Part shown: positions 1 through 8,452 of the stretch, in pieces
How the letters are laid out: every line of letters begins with the position of its first letter
Position numbering within the stretch: position 1 is the stretch's first letter
Position numbers and translations under genes: made by a program
Assembly: GCA_017889705.1 (NCBI GenBank)
Contig: JAGGAB010000014.1
Location: forward strand, 1 to 64,000
Source of the DNA: Bacillota bacterium
GTDB lineage: Bacteria > Bacillota > Negativicutes > Sporomusales > Sporomusaceae
Length of the DNA stretch: 64,000 bases
Direction: 5' to 3'
The notes under the pieces: generated by a model
What the model was told of the DNA's origin: nothing
Seen by the model: only the letters and a program-made list of their open reading frames with translations
Database searches by the model: none

Positions 1-63
1 TAATTTATCGGTATTACCGCCTTTTCTAGGGCTGCCAGTTAAAACAAGTATATTTTTCGACAT
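1..63 (-). CDS. NADPH-dependent FMN reductase / flavodoxin-like protein, N-terminal fragment
   Basis: Only the first 21 codons lie in the window; the gene continues past the left edge. Reading leftwards from the ATG at 63 gives MSKNILVLTGSPRKGGNTDK, the beta-strand plus phosphate-binding loop (GSPRKGGNT) typical of NADPH-dependent FMN reductases and iron-sulfur flavoproteins, which bind FMN and reduce quinones or other acceptors. A good ribosome binding site (AAGGGAGG, about 71-80) precedes the start. It is divergent from the damaged hxlR-type gene at 237-544, the usual arrangement for a redox-stress flavoprotein and its regulator. The specific subfamily cannot be judged from so short a piece. 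Confidence 0.7.
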   Translation of the reverse strand, partial: MSKNILVLTGSPRKGGNTDKL

Positions 64-236
64 ATATAGATTCCTCCCTTACTTGTGTACTTAGGTTTTC
101 CGGAAGCGCTATCCGTGCTATAATAATACCCACTAATACTCTTTAACACAAGTACGTACTTATTTGTATTATAGTATCATTTTTTATACTATTGATGTTC
201 TATTTTTATTTCTATATGCAACAGGAGGGATTTTAC

Positions 237-544
237 TTGATAAAAATTCGCAATAATGAATATCACTGTCCTATGGAGTTAACGCTGGATCTAATCGGCG
301 GCAAATGGAAAGCGTTAATATTAAAATAACACAAAAAATGCTGACTCAACAACTTAGAGAATTAGAAGAAGGCGGCTTGGTCACAAGATTTATTTACAGA
401 CAAGTGCCGCCCAAGGTTGAGTATTCCCTTACCACCACCGGCAAGACATTATTGCCTATTTTAGCAACAATGTATCAGTGGGGAATTGATTATGCGAACA
501 TAGCCGAAGCAGTTCGCCCCTGCCACACTGAAACTAATGACTAA
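237..544 (+). pseudogene. HxlR-family transcriptional regulator, disrupted by an internal deletion and frameshift
   Basis: Translation from the TTG at 237 (RBS AGGAGGG just upstream) gives an intact HxlR N-terminus, including CPMELTLDLIGGKWKALIL, then reaches a stop at 327-329. The remainder, ITQKMLTQQLRELEEGG followed by the wing (PPKVEYSLTTTGK), continues in another frame from 326 to the stop at 542-544. Compared with ordinary HxlR proteins, about 19-20 residues between GGKWKALIL and ITQKML are missing. These are the second helix region before the recognition helix. The best reading is a small deletion of about 55-62 bases that also shifted the frame. A 79-residue product could still start at the internal ATG at 305, but it would lack half of the winged helix. 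Confidence 0.8.
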
Positions 545-609
545 AGATTTAGGCTTACTAACAGTTAAGGCCGCAGAATTTCTTCCAATAAACTGATATT
601 CTAACAAAG

Positions 610-651
610 AGCGCCGCTAGCGAGGGAATAACCCCAACTAACGGCGCTTTT
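610..651 (+). terminator. Rho-independent terminator after the hxlR pseudogene
   Basis: A GC-rich stem (AGCGCCG at 610-616 pairing with CGGCGCT at 642-648, extended by CTAG/CTAA) is followed by TTTT. It lies between the hxlR remnant and the convergent chemoreceptor gene. Confidence 0.6.
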
Positions 652-743
652 CATTAGCAACCTACAAACGAATATTTGTCTTTCTTAAGCAAAGTAGCTC
701 AACCTATAATCCTTACTACCTTAGGCATTTGCTTCAAAAATCT

Positions 744-1784
744 CTACTTTTCGTTAGCCATTGAGTGTAGCTGCTCAGCCATACTGGTCACTTCCTGAAT
801 GCTAGCGGTCACTTCTTCAATGGCGGCAGCCTGTTGTTCTACCGTAACTGAGGTGGCCTGTCCCATCGCAACAGTCTTCTCGACAGATTCCTGAATAATG
901 GTAGTAAATTCTTTAATCTTGCCGACCGTTTCCTTGGAATCACCGGATAATTTCCGGATTTCCTGGGCTACCACGCCAAAACCCAAACCGGCCTCTCCGG
1001 CCCGTGCGGCCTCGATTGCCGCATTAAGGCCAAGCAACCGGGTTTCATCGGCAATATCTTTAATAAAATCCATAACCTCATTGATTTTTCCGGAAACAAC
1101 ATTTACATTTTTAATCTCTTCATTAAGTGTAGTTTGGTTTTCACTGACATCATTGGCAGAAGCGGCAAGTTCCTCCATGGTGGCCGATATCTGAACAACA
1201 CTGTCATTGATTAAACCCGCCATATTCCTTAATTTATATTGCTGATACCCAATTTTCGAAAGAGTATTGGCAACCAGATACAACATATTGGCCGCCGCTT
1301 CCAGGTTCTTTCTCGATATTTGTTTTACATCACGCAAAGCAGCCACATATTCATCAGGATTTACCCCAATCTCCTGAGCAACTTTGCGGTAATAGTCCTC
1401 GTCAGGAGTTGAAGTCAACACTTGTCCCCCTATTATCGAACCAATTTGTCGTCCTTCTAACATGATGGGGGTACCAAAGTCCACCAAACCGGCATGACAG
1501 TCATAAATAGAAGGTTTACCTGTTCTTGCAGATTCTTCGCCGCCTTTGCGGTCACATTCGACACAGCGGGCTACTCCTACTTTTGATCCTCGGGTATAAT
1601 CCATGCAAAATCTTGTGAAGTTACTGGGTTTGGTTACCGGATTTCCTTCAATATCAACAGAAATACTTGCCACCCCTAGCGCGTCTGCAAAATAGTCTTG
1701 GAACTTCTGCAAAAAATCCAAATCAATAATATCTTGTAATGTAATAGTGCTGCTATCTACCATACCCTGGTTTTGTTTTTGCAT
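744..1784 (-). CDS. Soluble chemoreceptor-like protein with PocR ligand-binding domain
   Basis: A 346-residue protein with no predicted membrane segment or signal peptide. Residues about 15-180 match the PocR domain, the sensory domain of the propanediol regulator PocR, with a conserved cysteine set ([26 protein letters not shown]). Residues about 195-346 form a methyl-accepting chemotaxis signalling helix hairpin with the tip region ([19 protein letters not shown], then [10 protein letters not shown]). The protein therefore probably binds a small diol or related ligand in the cytoplasm and signals to a CheA/CheW array. It follows the pdu operon on the same strand but is separated from it by a strong terminator. 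A ribosome binding site (AAGGAGGC) precedes the ATG. The signalling part is short, without full methylation helices. The ligand is inferred from context. Confidence 0.85.
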   Translation of the reverse strand: MQKQNQGMVDSSTITLQDIIDLDFLQKFQDYFADALGVASISVDIEGNPVTKPSNFTRFCMDYTRGSKVGVARCVECDRKGGEESARTGKPSIYDCHAGLVDFGTPIMLEGRQIGSIIGGQVLTSTPDEDYYRKVAQEIGVNPDEYVAALRDVKQISRKNLEAAANMLYLVANTLSKIGYQQYKLRNMAGLINDSVVQISATMEELAASANDVSENQTTLNEEIKNVNVVSGKINEVMDFIKDIADETRLLGLNAAIEAARAGEAGLGFGVVAQEIRKLSGDSKETVGKIKEFTTIIQESVEKTVAMGQATSVTVEQQAAAIEEVTASIQEVTSMAEQLHSMANEK

Positions 1785-2178
1785 AAAGGTGCCTCCTTCG
1801 CAAATTAGGAAATTGAGGATCTATTACTTAATTCTTCGTTTCCATAACAATTCCCTAGTTAAATTGCGAAAATAATGAATTTATTAAATAATTCATTATT
1901 TTTTTTTGGAATATTTAACACATACTCCCTTTCTTGCCAATTGAACCCACTTTTTTCATAAAAGGCTTCCACTATTCTTCTTGTATCCGAAAAGCAAAGC
2001 CACACCCACATAGTATTGACAATGTCAGCCTTTCCGTTAGAACCTACAAGCTGTATCAGAAGTAATAAAAGGATCAGTAAGCAATCGCTACTGATCCTTT
2101 TATTACCACATTAAAGATCAACTATTGCAAAAACGTGCATTAATCAGACAATTTCAGCCATTTTCGAACCACAATTCC
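1785..2178. other. Intergenic region between pduT and the PocR-chemoreceptor gene
   Basis: No gene is seen in this 394-base stretch. It contains the pdu operon terminator (2064-2104). It also has a second AT-rich hairpin, AATAATGAAT at 1871-1880 pairing with ATTCATTATT at 1891-1900, followed on the plus strand by a run of T. The promoter of the chemoreceptor gene must lie here on the minus strand, but no convincing -35/-10 pair was picked out. Confidence 0.6.
2064..2104 (-). terminator. Terminator at the end of the pdu operon
   Basis: A perfect 16-base inverted repeat (2064-2079 with 2089-2104, core GGATCAGTA) with a 9-base loop and A/T runs on both sides. It can act in either direction and lies 75 bases downstream of the pduT stop codon. 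Confidence 0.8.
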
Positions 2179-2730
2179 CTAAAATAACGCCTGATGCAGA
2201 CTATGATGCGGTGCCGGAATTACCAATTGATCAACAAGGAAACCGCTGTCTTTGATAACATTGCTGCCAGCCCTGACGGCTGCATTTACAGCGCCAACCT
2301 CGCCAGTCATGGAAACAACGGCTTTGCCGCCCATCCCCCGTGCCAGACGAACTTCCAGTAGTTGCACAGCAGCCGCTTTGGCTGCCGTATCGGCAGCAAT
2401 AACAGCAGACGCGACCGAGTAGCTTTCAATAACTCCCAAGGCTTTAATTTCTTTAACTTCCGTACAACCTGACAACGCTTGAAAAACATCGTCATGAATG
2501 TTAGGAATGACAAATTCATCAACTATATTTTCTGAACCGCCAACGCTTTTACCACTGCGTATAGCGCTCTGTACGGCACCAACATCACCGCCAACCATCA
2601 CAACATATTTGCCCGGACACAGGGGCTGCGACAGTATTAGTTCCACATTAGCAGCTTTTAGCATAGCATCGGCAGACAAAATACCTCTGGTGATATTCTT
2701 AAGTTCCAGTAACCCTATGGCACGTTTCAT
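2179..2730 (-). CDS. pduT: PduT, tandem-BMC trimeric shell protein with Fe-S site
   Basis: A 183-residue shell protein made of two BMC domains (about residues 1-90 and 95-183). The start is the ATG at 2730 (MKRAIGLLELKNI), where the family begins. A longer reading frame to 2787 would only overlap pduS. In Salmonella PduT a cysteine in the first domain carries a [4Fe-4S] cluster at the centre of the trimer pore. Here the equivalent position is kept in the LCPGKYVVMVGGDVG segment. It probably passes electrons across the shell together with PduS, whose gene is directly upstream. It is the last gene of the operon. Confidence 0.92.
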   Translation of the reverse strand: MKRAIGLLELKNITRGILSADAMLKAANVELILSQPLCPGKYVVMVGGDVGAVQSAIRSGKSVGGSENIVDEFVIPNIHDDVFQALSGCTEVKEIKALGVIESYSVASAVIAADTAAKAAAVQLLEVRLARGMGGKAVVSMTGEVGAVNAAVRAGSNVIKDSGFLVDQLVIPAPHHSLHQALF

Positions 2731-2749
2731 TTTAGTACCCCCTGCTCCA

Positions 2750-4081
2750 TTACTTTGTCCGAATATTGATTGACCCGTCCACAGCATATACCTGCCCTGA
2801 AATACTTGCGTGCAGATTGGTACCTACCGCAGCCCCTTCAGGAATCACAGCAATAATATCCCCCTTATTAACCGTTGCACCCACAGCAACAACAGGTTTA
2901 GCCGGAGCACCAATATGCTGCGATAAAAGTATTTCTACATTGTTGGTTGTAACTGGTGCTGCCTCCAGTGGCGCTTTGACATCATATTTATCCAGTCCCA
3001 ACCGATAGAGCAGCCGTTTGGTAGGAATCATATGATATTCCCGGTTAATACGAGATCTTTGAGGTTTGGCATTATGGGGATTTTTGATTTTAGCTTGCCC
3101 AAACTGCCGTTTGAGTTCAGCATTAACCCGGCGTGGTGATAATCCCATGGTACAACCAAAAGTTTCACAGGCACCACATTCCGAGCAAAGAAACGCTTTG
3201 GTAACCACGTCGCCTTCTTGATACTGCCCCCGCCCAATAGCCTGCATAATCCGATGAGGTTCCAAGCTATGACCCAAAAGATTACGCGGGCATACCTCGG
3301 TACAAGCCCGGCAATTACAGCAGACAGCTTTAGCCCGGTTGGCAATAGCCGCCCACGGAGTAGACTTTTGGATTACCAGTGAGTGATCGTGTGGCAGAAC
3401 AATAATGCCACCAGTGGTTTTAGTAACAGGCTTGTCATCAGTAGTAAGCTTGCCCATCATGGGTCCGCCATCAACAACCGCATAATTAGCAACTGTCGCA
3501 CCACCGGCTAATTGGATAAGTTCACGGATCGCCATCCCAATAGGCACTTTAAAGGTAGCAGGTTTGTTAACCGCCCCTGTGACGGTGACATATTTATCAA
3601 TAACCGGCTGACCGGTGAGCGCTTCAGCTACATTGATAAGGGTTTCCACATTGGCAACAACCACTCCCACATGTAACGGAATTCCGCCTTCAGGCACAAC
3701 TCTGCCGGTAACCTCATGCACAAGCACCTGCTCATCACCTGCCGGATAAATATCAGGCAGAAAGAAGAGTTCAATTCCCTGGTCACCTGTTTGCTTAAGT
3801 TCTGCTTGCAATTTGCTTACGGCATCTTCGTATTTGCGCTTTAGGCCGATAACGCCCCGCCGCGCACCGGTCGCTACCATAACAGTTTTCAAACCGGCAA
3901 TAAGCTTAGTGCTCTCGCTTGCCATAATAAGCTGGTGCGCTCTGAGCAGCGGCTCACATTCTGCGCCGTTAACAATAACGGTATCTACATTGGCATTAAT
4001 TTTTACATAAGTGGGGAAACCGGCGCCGCCGGCCCCCACTACTCCTGCCGCTTTAACAGCTGCAATGATTTCTTCCCGCAT
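2750..4081 (-). CDS. pduS: PduS, cobalamin reductase (RnfC-like flavo/iron-sulfur protein)
   Basis: A 443-residue protein, close to the usual PduS length. The N-terminal half has the RnfC/Nqo1-like FMN/NADH-binding fold (GAGGAGFPTYVK near residue 17, GAECEPLL near 39). Cysteines 254, 255, 257, 260, 264 and 299, 302, 305, 310 can hold two [4Fe-4S] clusters. A biotinyl-like C-terminal segment follows. In Salmonella, PduS reduces cob(III)alamin so that PduO can adenosylate it inside the microcompartment. Its gene sits between pduP and pduT, consistent with an electron path through PduT. Confidence 0.93.
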   Translation of the reverse strand: MREEIIAAVKAAGVVGAGGAGFPTYVKINANVDTVIVNGAECEPLLRAHQLIMASESTKLIAGLKTVMVATGARRGVIGLKRKYEDAVSKLQAELKQTGDQGIELFFLPDIYPAGDEQVLVHEVTGRVVPEGGIPLHVGVVVANVETLINVAEALTGQPVIDKYVTVTGAVNKPATFKVPIGMAIRELIQLAGGATVANYAVVDGGPMMGKLTTDDKPVTKTTGGIIVLPHDHSLVIQKSTPWAAIANRAKAVCCNCRACTEVCPRNLLGHSLEPHRIMQAIGRGQYQEGDVVTKAFLCSECGACETFGCTMGLSPRRVNAELKRQFGQAKIKNPHNAKPQRSRINREYHMIPTKRLLYRLGLDKYDVKAPLEAAPVTTNNVEILLSQHIGAPAKPVVAVGATVNKGDIIAVIPEGAAVGTNLHASISGQVYAVDGSINIRTK

Positions 4082-4114
4082 ACTGTCACCTACTCCTTTT
4101 GCGTATCATGTTAC

Positions 4115-5548
4115 TCACACGATGGAAAACGCATCAACAAGAACACAGCGACGCTGGCGGGTAAAGCTGCGCGCAGAGGTAAGTCCCTCACCGGTCGGCC
4201 CAGCAATAGTAAAGGTGGTAAACCCTTCGCCGCCCACACCGATTCCAGCAAATGACGGAGCGTTTTTCACAAAGATAGTGGTCTCGATAGCTTTTGCTAA
4301 TTTAGTTAGGTTATCTACATTTTTAGAATGCATGATCGCGGTATGTCTGTTGCCATGTTCTACTTTAACAGCAAGCTCAATAGCTTCGTCAATATCTTTG
4401 ACCTGCACAATCGGCAACACCGGCATCATCAATTCTTCAATAACAAAAGGATGATCCGCCGCCGTTTCACAAATAACGACCTTGATGCTGTCAGGCACAT
4501 TAATACCAATTTGACTTAGAATGTATTTAGCGTCTTTGCCAACATAATTTTTATTGACAGCATAAGATTTTTTAGGCTTTTCGGTACAACCGGCAGCTGC
4601 CAGTTCCTCTTTCTCAGTCAAGATGACTTTAGCCAAACGATCAATGTCCTGACCGGAAATCATGTAGCCGCCATAACGTTGCATATAAGACATCAGTTTG
4701 TCAGCAACTGAGCCTACAACAATAACTTCTTTTTCCGCAATACAAGGCAGGTTATTATCGAACGAACAGCCGGCAATAATGTCTCTGGCTGCTTTTTCAA
4801 TATCAGCTGTTTCATCAACAACAGCAGGCGGGTTACCGGCGCCGGCGCCAATCGCCTTTTTGCCGGAAGACATAACCGCTTTTACAACTGCAGGGCCTCC
4901 TGTTGCCGCAAGCAAGTTGATGTCCGGATGGCTCATCATAACATTGGTTGCTTCCAGTGACGGCTCGGCAACTGCTGTTAACAGATTCGCAGGGCCACCT
5001 GCTTTAACAATAGCTTCATTTAAAGTCTTAATAACGGTAAGCGACGTATTTTTTGCGGTCGGATGAGGACTAAAGACAACCGCATTGCCGGCGGCAATCA
5101 TGCCAATTCCGTTACAAATAACGGTGGCTGCCGGATTGGTTGTCGGTGTAATTGAACCAATTACACCATAAGGCCCCATCTCAATCAGGGTCAAACCACG
5201 GTCACCGCTCCAGGCTTGAGGATGAAGATCTTCTGTACCGGGAGTTTTGTCAGCAACCAAATGGTGCTTGATGACTTTATCAGCCACCCGCCCCATACCA
5301 GATTCCTGGACGGCCATCTCGGCCCAAAGCTGTGCATTATCCCGGGCAGCCAGACGCATGGCTTTAATAAGATTTTCTCTTTGCGCAATCGTTAGTTTTT
5401 TAAGCTGTTTATAGGCATTACGCGCTGCAGCTACAGCCTCGTCCATGGTATCATAAATGCCACCATTGCCAGCAGCATGCTTGTGTTCTTGAACTCTGGC
5501 CATGACTTCGGCTGTTATTTTTGCAACTAAACTTTGATCAATAGTCAT
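4115..5548 (-). CDS. pduP: PduP, CoA-acylating propionaldehyde dehydrogenase
   Basis: A 477-residue aldehyde dehydrogenase that converts propionaldehyde, NAD+ and CoA to propionyl-CoA inside the microcompartment. The catalytic cysteine is Cys269 in DNNLPCIAEKEV, the motif of the CoA-acylating EutE/PduP group. NAD-binding features are visible around GSITPTTNPAA. The first 20 residues form the amphipathic encapsulation helix (DQSLVAKITAEVMARVQ), separated from the body by a short linker. A strong ribosome binding site (GGAAGGAGG) supports the start. It follows pduO and precedes pduS. Confidence 0.95.
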   Translation of the reverse strand: MTIDQSLVAKITAEVMARVQEHKHAAGNGGIYDTMDEAVAAARNAYKQLKKLTIAQRENLIKAMRLAARDNAQLWAEMAVQESGMGRVADKVIKHHLVADKTPGTEDLHPQAWSGDRGLTLIEMGPYGVIGSITPTTNPAATVICNGIGMIAAGNAVVFSPHPTAKNTSLTVIKTLNEAIVKAGGPANLLTAVAEPSLEATNVMMSHPDINLLAATGGPAVVKAVMSSGKKAIGAGAGNPPAVVDETADIEKAARDIIAGCSFDNNLPCIAEKEVIVVGSVADKLMSYMQRYGGYMISGQDIDRLAKVILTEKEELAAAGCTEKPKKSYAVNKNYVGKDAKYILSQIGINVPDSIKVVICETAADHPFVIEELMMPVLPIVQVKDIDEAIELAVKVEHGNRHTAIMHSKNVDNLTKLAKAIETTIFVKNAPSFAGIGVGGEGFTTFTIAGPTGEGLTSARSFTRQRRCVLVDAFSIV

Positions 5549-5581
5549 TTATCTTCCTCCTTCCGTCCTATGCAGCCTTTG

Positions 5582-6550
5582 CTAAAAGGCCGCCAGACCG
5601 GCTTTGGCTACAGACATGTCTTCTTCGACTGAGCCGCCGCTTACACCGATACCACCAACTAAAACGCCGTTCTCCCAGATAGGGATGCCGCCGCCGAATA
5701 TAACAATCCGGCAATTGTCAGTGGTGTTGAGTCCATACAAACTCTGACCAGGCTGAGTTACAGCAGCCGCTTGGTCAGTGGACATTTTGAGAGCAACTGC
5801 CGTATACGCTTTATTTAGCGCAATGGAAACGCTGGCAAGCAGCGCATTGTCCATGCGTTCCTGAGCGACAAGATTACCACCGGCATCCACTACGGCAATA
5901 ACCATCGGTACACCAATTTCAACGGCTTTCTGTTCTGCAGCCGCAATCATTTTTTTTGCTTTTTCCAGCATATCGTTTTTCCCCCCGTCAACTTGATTTG
6001 AACCGTGAAGAACCTGCATTACCATTTGGGTAACTTTCGCAATCAGTTCTTCCTGCTCAACACACCTGGCCAAAACAAAGAGTAGGTCTGACAACCGATT
6101 TAGGTATAAGGCAACAGGTGGATTCACAGTTTCTGTGCGTCTAAGTCTGACAATACACCGTTCAGCACGCCGGACAATTGTCCGGGCCAAATCAAGGGCA
6201 GCACTTACCTGGGTTTCCCCGGGGGTAACGAAATATTTTTGTGGAATACGCTGCATCTCAAGTTTATCAATTATGTTTTCCAATCGCTCTACATGTCCGG
6301 GGGTAATTCGATAGTCTGAGTCAGCCCCGTCTGTCGCCAAATCGGCGTTCAAGAGTATTAATTCTTTTTGCACACCATGAATAATATCTATCGCCCATTG
6401 TTTATTAGTGAGCGACTTTGCCAGGCCCATGGCGGCATTAGCTTCATCCACCGTACCGTACGCATGAACCCGCACACTATCTTTAAATACCCGCTCCTTG
6501 CTGAGCAAACTGGTTTTTCCTTCATCACCGGTTTTGGTATACACTTTCAT
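5582..6550 (-). CDS. pduO: PduO, ATP:cob(I)alamin adenosyltransferase fused to a GlcG/HbpS domain
   Basis: A 322-residue two-domain protein. Residues 1 to about 185 are a PduO-type adenosyltransferase with the ATP-binding N-terminus (YTKTGDEGKTSLL), the arginine-rich RTIVRRAERC segment and NRLSDLLFVLARC. Residues about 195-322 are the GlcG/HbpS-like (DUF336) domain ending in GGGIPI and GGIGVSGG, which binds haem in some PduO proteins. It makes adenosylcobalamin for the diol dehydratase. It sits directly after pduN and before pduP. The full-length fusion matches Salmonella PduO, unlike the single-domain PduO-type enzymes elsewhere. Confidence 0.94.
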   Translation of the reverse strand: MKVYTKTGDEGKTSLLSKERVFKDSVRVHAYGTVDEANAAMGLAKSLTNKQWAIDIIHGVQKELILLNADLATDGADSDYRITPGHVERLENIIDKLEMQRIPQKYFVTPGETQVSAALDLARTIVRRAERCIVRLRRTETVNPPVALYLNRLSDLLFVLARCVEQEELIAKVTQMVMQVLHGSNQVDGGKNDMLEKAKKMIAAAEQKAVEIGVPMVIAVVDAGGNLVAQERMDNALLASVSIALNKAYTAVALKMSTDQAAAVTQPGQSLYGLNTTDNCRIVIFGGGIPIWENGVLVGGIGVSGGSVEEDMSVAKAGLAAF

Positions 6551-6556
6551 AGCATA

Positions 6557-6841
6557 TTACTCCTCGAGTAAAGCTTTATTAATCTCGATACTGTCAATTA
6601 TCCCGACAATAGCAGCGTCAACTGCCGAGTTCGGATTGCCAGTTACATGGCGGGCAGAACTTCCGTCAACAACAAGTACGGTTTCACCGGTGCCGGCGCC
6701 AATGGTGTCAACCGCAACGATAGGCCTTTCCGGAGCAGCATTACCAAAGCGTGTCGGTTGAACAATGAGCAGTTTGCTGCCTGTTAAGCTGTCATCTTTG
6801 GGTGTAGCTACAAGTGTGCCAATAATTTTTCCTACCCACAT
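6557..6841 (-). CDS. pduN: PduN, pentameric BMC vertex protein (EutN/CcmL family)
   Basis: A 94-residue EutN/CcmL-type protein, starting MWVGKIIGTLVATPKDDSLTG, with the family's KLLIVQP and GAGTGETVLVVDGSSAR segments. Pentamers of this family cap the vertices of the polyhedral shell. I chose the ATG at 6841, with GGAAGAG upstream, over the GTG at 6847. The gene lies 7 bases before pduO. Confidence 0.93.
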   Translation of the reverse strand: MWVGKIIGTLVATPKDDSLTGSKLLIVQPTRFGNAAPERPIVAVDTIGAGTGETVLVVDGSSARHVTGNPNSAVDAAIVGIIDSIEINKALLEE

Positions 6842-6979
6842 ATTCACTCTTCCTTTCCTTTATCCGCCTTGCACCAAGCCTATGGGTAAGGCGAAAACCG
6901 CTGTTGCCTTTATGTCCGCAGAATTTATTAGCAAATTCCGGCAGACCAAGAAAATGCTTCTACCGATATCACTTTCTGC

Positions 6980-7789
6980 TTATTCCCAAACGATATCCAC
7001 ATGGCATTCTCTCGCAACATCACGTGCCAGAGGAGTGATAATGGTACCTTGGGCAACACGCAGGGTCTTCATCCCTATCTGGGCAGCACCTCTAACAGCA
7101 GCCGCATCCAGTACCTGCTTTTTAAAATTATTCGCAGAAACAGCTGGTACATTAGTGCTTATAGTGTTCTGGTCTCTACTTAGCAGTTTTTTTGCTGAAG
7201 CTGCCAATTTGGTTACCGAAATAAGCTCTACGCCAAAAGCTGCTATTTTCTTTAAATTATTTTCGAGGGCTTCACAAAGCGCCGGTGATGATTGCCCCAT
7301 ATTTTTTTCAATCCGCCATCCGTCCTGCGGATCAGCTGCGTTGGCAGCCGCGATTACGTGTTTGCCAAGCATCAGTGCCTGCATTATCAAGGTACACACC
7401 ATGGTATCAGCCACGGTATGTGCCAATTTTGCGGCTGTATTTTGTGTTAATACCGGCACAAGCACTATATCGGCCATCCGGAGATACTTGCCTGGATAAG
7501 GGGATTGGCTTGTAAAAACCCGCACATCACTGCCTAGTTTTTCTTTTATCCAGTTTTCCCCGACAATGGTTTCTGCCGCCTGTGAAAGGACAACAGTAAT
7601 ATCTATGCCGTTAGCCTGCAGTGTTTTTAGTTCCTCCAGGCTTGTTTCAAGTCCAATACTTCCCCCTGTAAAAATAGCCAGCACATTATATTTTTGCGTG
7701 GGTATTTGCGTAGGGGCTTCGCCGGATACCTGCCTGAGACGCTTTAGTACCTCAGCGACAACTAGCTCCACGAGCTTTTCATTATCCAC
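6980..7789 (-). CDS. Microcompartment-associated flavoprotein (HFCD-like)
   Basis: A 269-residue protein lying between pduL and pduN, in the place where Salmonella has pduM, but not obviously PduM. Residues about 33-180 look like the flavoprotein (phosphopantothenoylcysteine decarboxylase-like) Rossmann fold, with LAIFTGGSIGLE, PYPGKYLRMADIVLVPVLTQNTAAKLAHTVADT and HVIAAANAAD segments. The extreme C-terminus (IITPLARDVARECHVDI) is a short motif of a type I associate with microcompartment cofactor proteins. The N-terminus (DNEKLVELVVAEVLKRLRQ) has the same pattern as the encapsulation peptides of PduP, PduL and PduD, so the protein is probably lumenal cargo. Its reaction is unknown; flavin binding and a redox role in cobalamin handling are inference. 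Confidence 0.75.
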   Translation of the reverse strand: MDNEKLVELVVAEVLKRLRQVSGEAPTQIPTQKYNVLAIFTGGSIGLETSLEELKTLQANGIDITVVLSQAAETIVGENWIKEKLGSDVRVFTSQSPYPGKYLRMADIVLVPVLTQNTAAKLAHTVADTMVCTLIMQALMLGKHVIAAANAADPQDGWRIEKNMGQSSPALCEALENNLKKIAAFGVELISVTKLAASAKKLLSRDQNTISTNVPAVSANNFKKQVLDAAAVRGAAQIGMKTLRVAQGTIITPLARDVARECHVDIVWE

Positions 7790-7801
7790 ACCAGTTCTCC
7801 C

Positions 7802-8452
7802 CTATTTACACAGAGTAACAGTATCACCATTTTTCAAAAAAGTGGCATTAGCTTCATCTGTGTCAATGTGAAATTCCAGTCGGAAGTTGGAGTTTACGCG
7901 TACCAGCACATCATTAAAGCTTCCGCCGCGCGGACCGCCAACTTTAACGGTGACGCGGTCGCCGTCAGCTACCTGAAAACGCCGGGCATCGGCTTCTTCC
8001 ATATGAATGTGCCTGGCGGCGCAAATAACGCCTTCAGCAAGAGTAACCGCCCCCTTAGGACCGACAATAACAATACCGGGTGAGCCCTCAATCTTGCCTG
8101 AATCCCTGAGTGGCGGCACTACCCCTAGTGCAAATCCGTCAGTCCGGGAAATTTCAATCTGGGTAAATTTACGCACAGGACCAAGTACTCTCACACCGCG
8201 CATTACACCTTTAGGACCAACCAGGGTAACTGTCTCCTTCGCGGCAAATTCGTTAATTTGTTTTAAGTCTTTGTCTTTGGTAAGTGTATAGCCGCTGCCA
8301 AACAAAACTTCCGTATGCTCAGCCGAGAGGTGGATGTGACGGTTGGATACGCCAACAGGTATTCCTTGCTCTGTCTTTGCCTCCTGGTTTAACTCAGGCA
8401 TGGCAGCCAATACTTGGCTTACAATCTGCTCCACTAGTTTTTGTTCCATCAT
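7802..8452 (-). CDS. pduL: PduL, phosphate propanoyltransferase
   Basis: A 216-residue PduL-type phosphotransacylase that converts propionyl-CoA and phosphate to propionyl-phosphate and CoA, recycling CoA within the compartment. The two metal-binding histidine motifs are present: VSNRHIHLS near residue 35 and CAARHIHME near residue 145. Residues 1-20 (MMEQKLVEQIVSQVLAAMPE) are an encapsulation helix. Two adjacent ATG codons (8452, 8449) follow GGGGTGAG, and either may be the start. It lies downstream of a 250-base structured gap. The kinase partner (PduW/AckA) is not in the window. Confidence 0.94.
   Translation of the reverse strand: MMEQKLVEQIVSQVLAAMPELNQEAKTEQGIPVGVSNRHIHLSAEHTEVLFGSGYTLTKDKDLKQINEFAAKETVTLVGPKGVMRGVRVLGPVRKFTQIEISRTDGFALGVVPPLRDSGKIEGSPGIVIVGPKGAVTLAEGVICAARHIHMEEADARRFQVADGDRVTVKVGGPRGGSFNDVLVRVNSNFRLEFHIDTDEANATFLKNGDTVTLCK

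Noticed and set aside
898-1194. Open frame of 98 codons opposite the chemoreceptor gene
   Set aside because: It is a shadow in the opposite strand of a well-supported gene, with no ribosome binding site or recognisable protein.
6765-7499. 244-codon plus-strand frame opposite pduN and the flavoprotein gene
   Set aside because: Antisense of conserved genes, with no family match.
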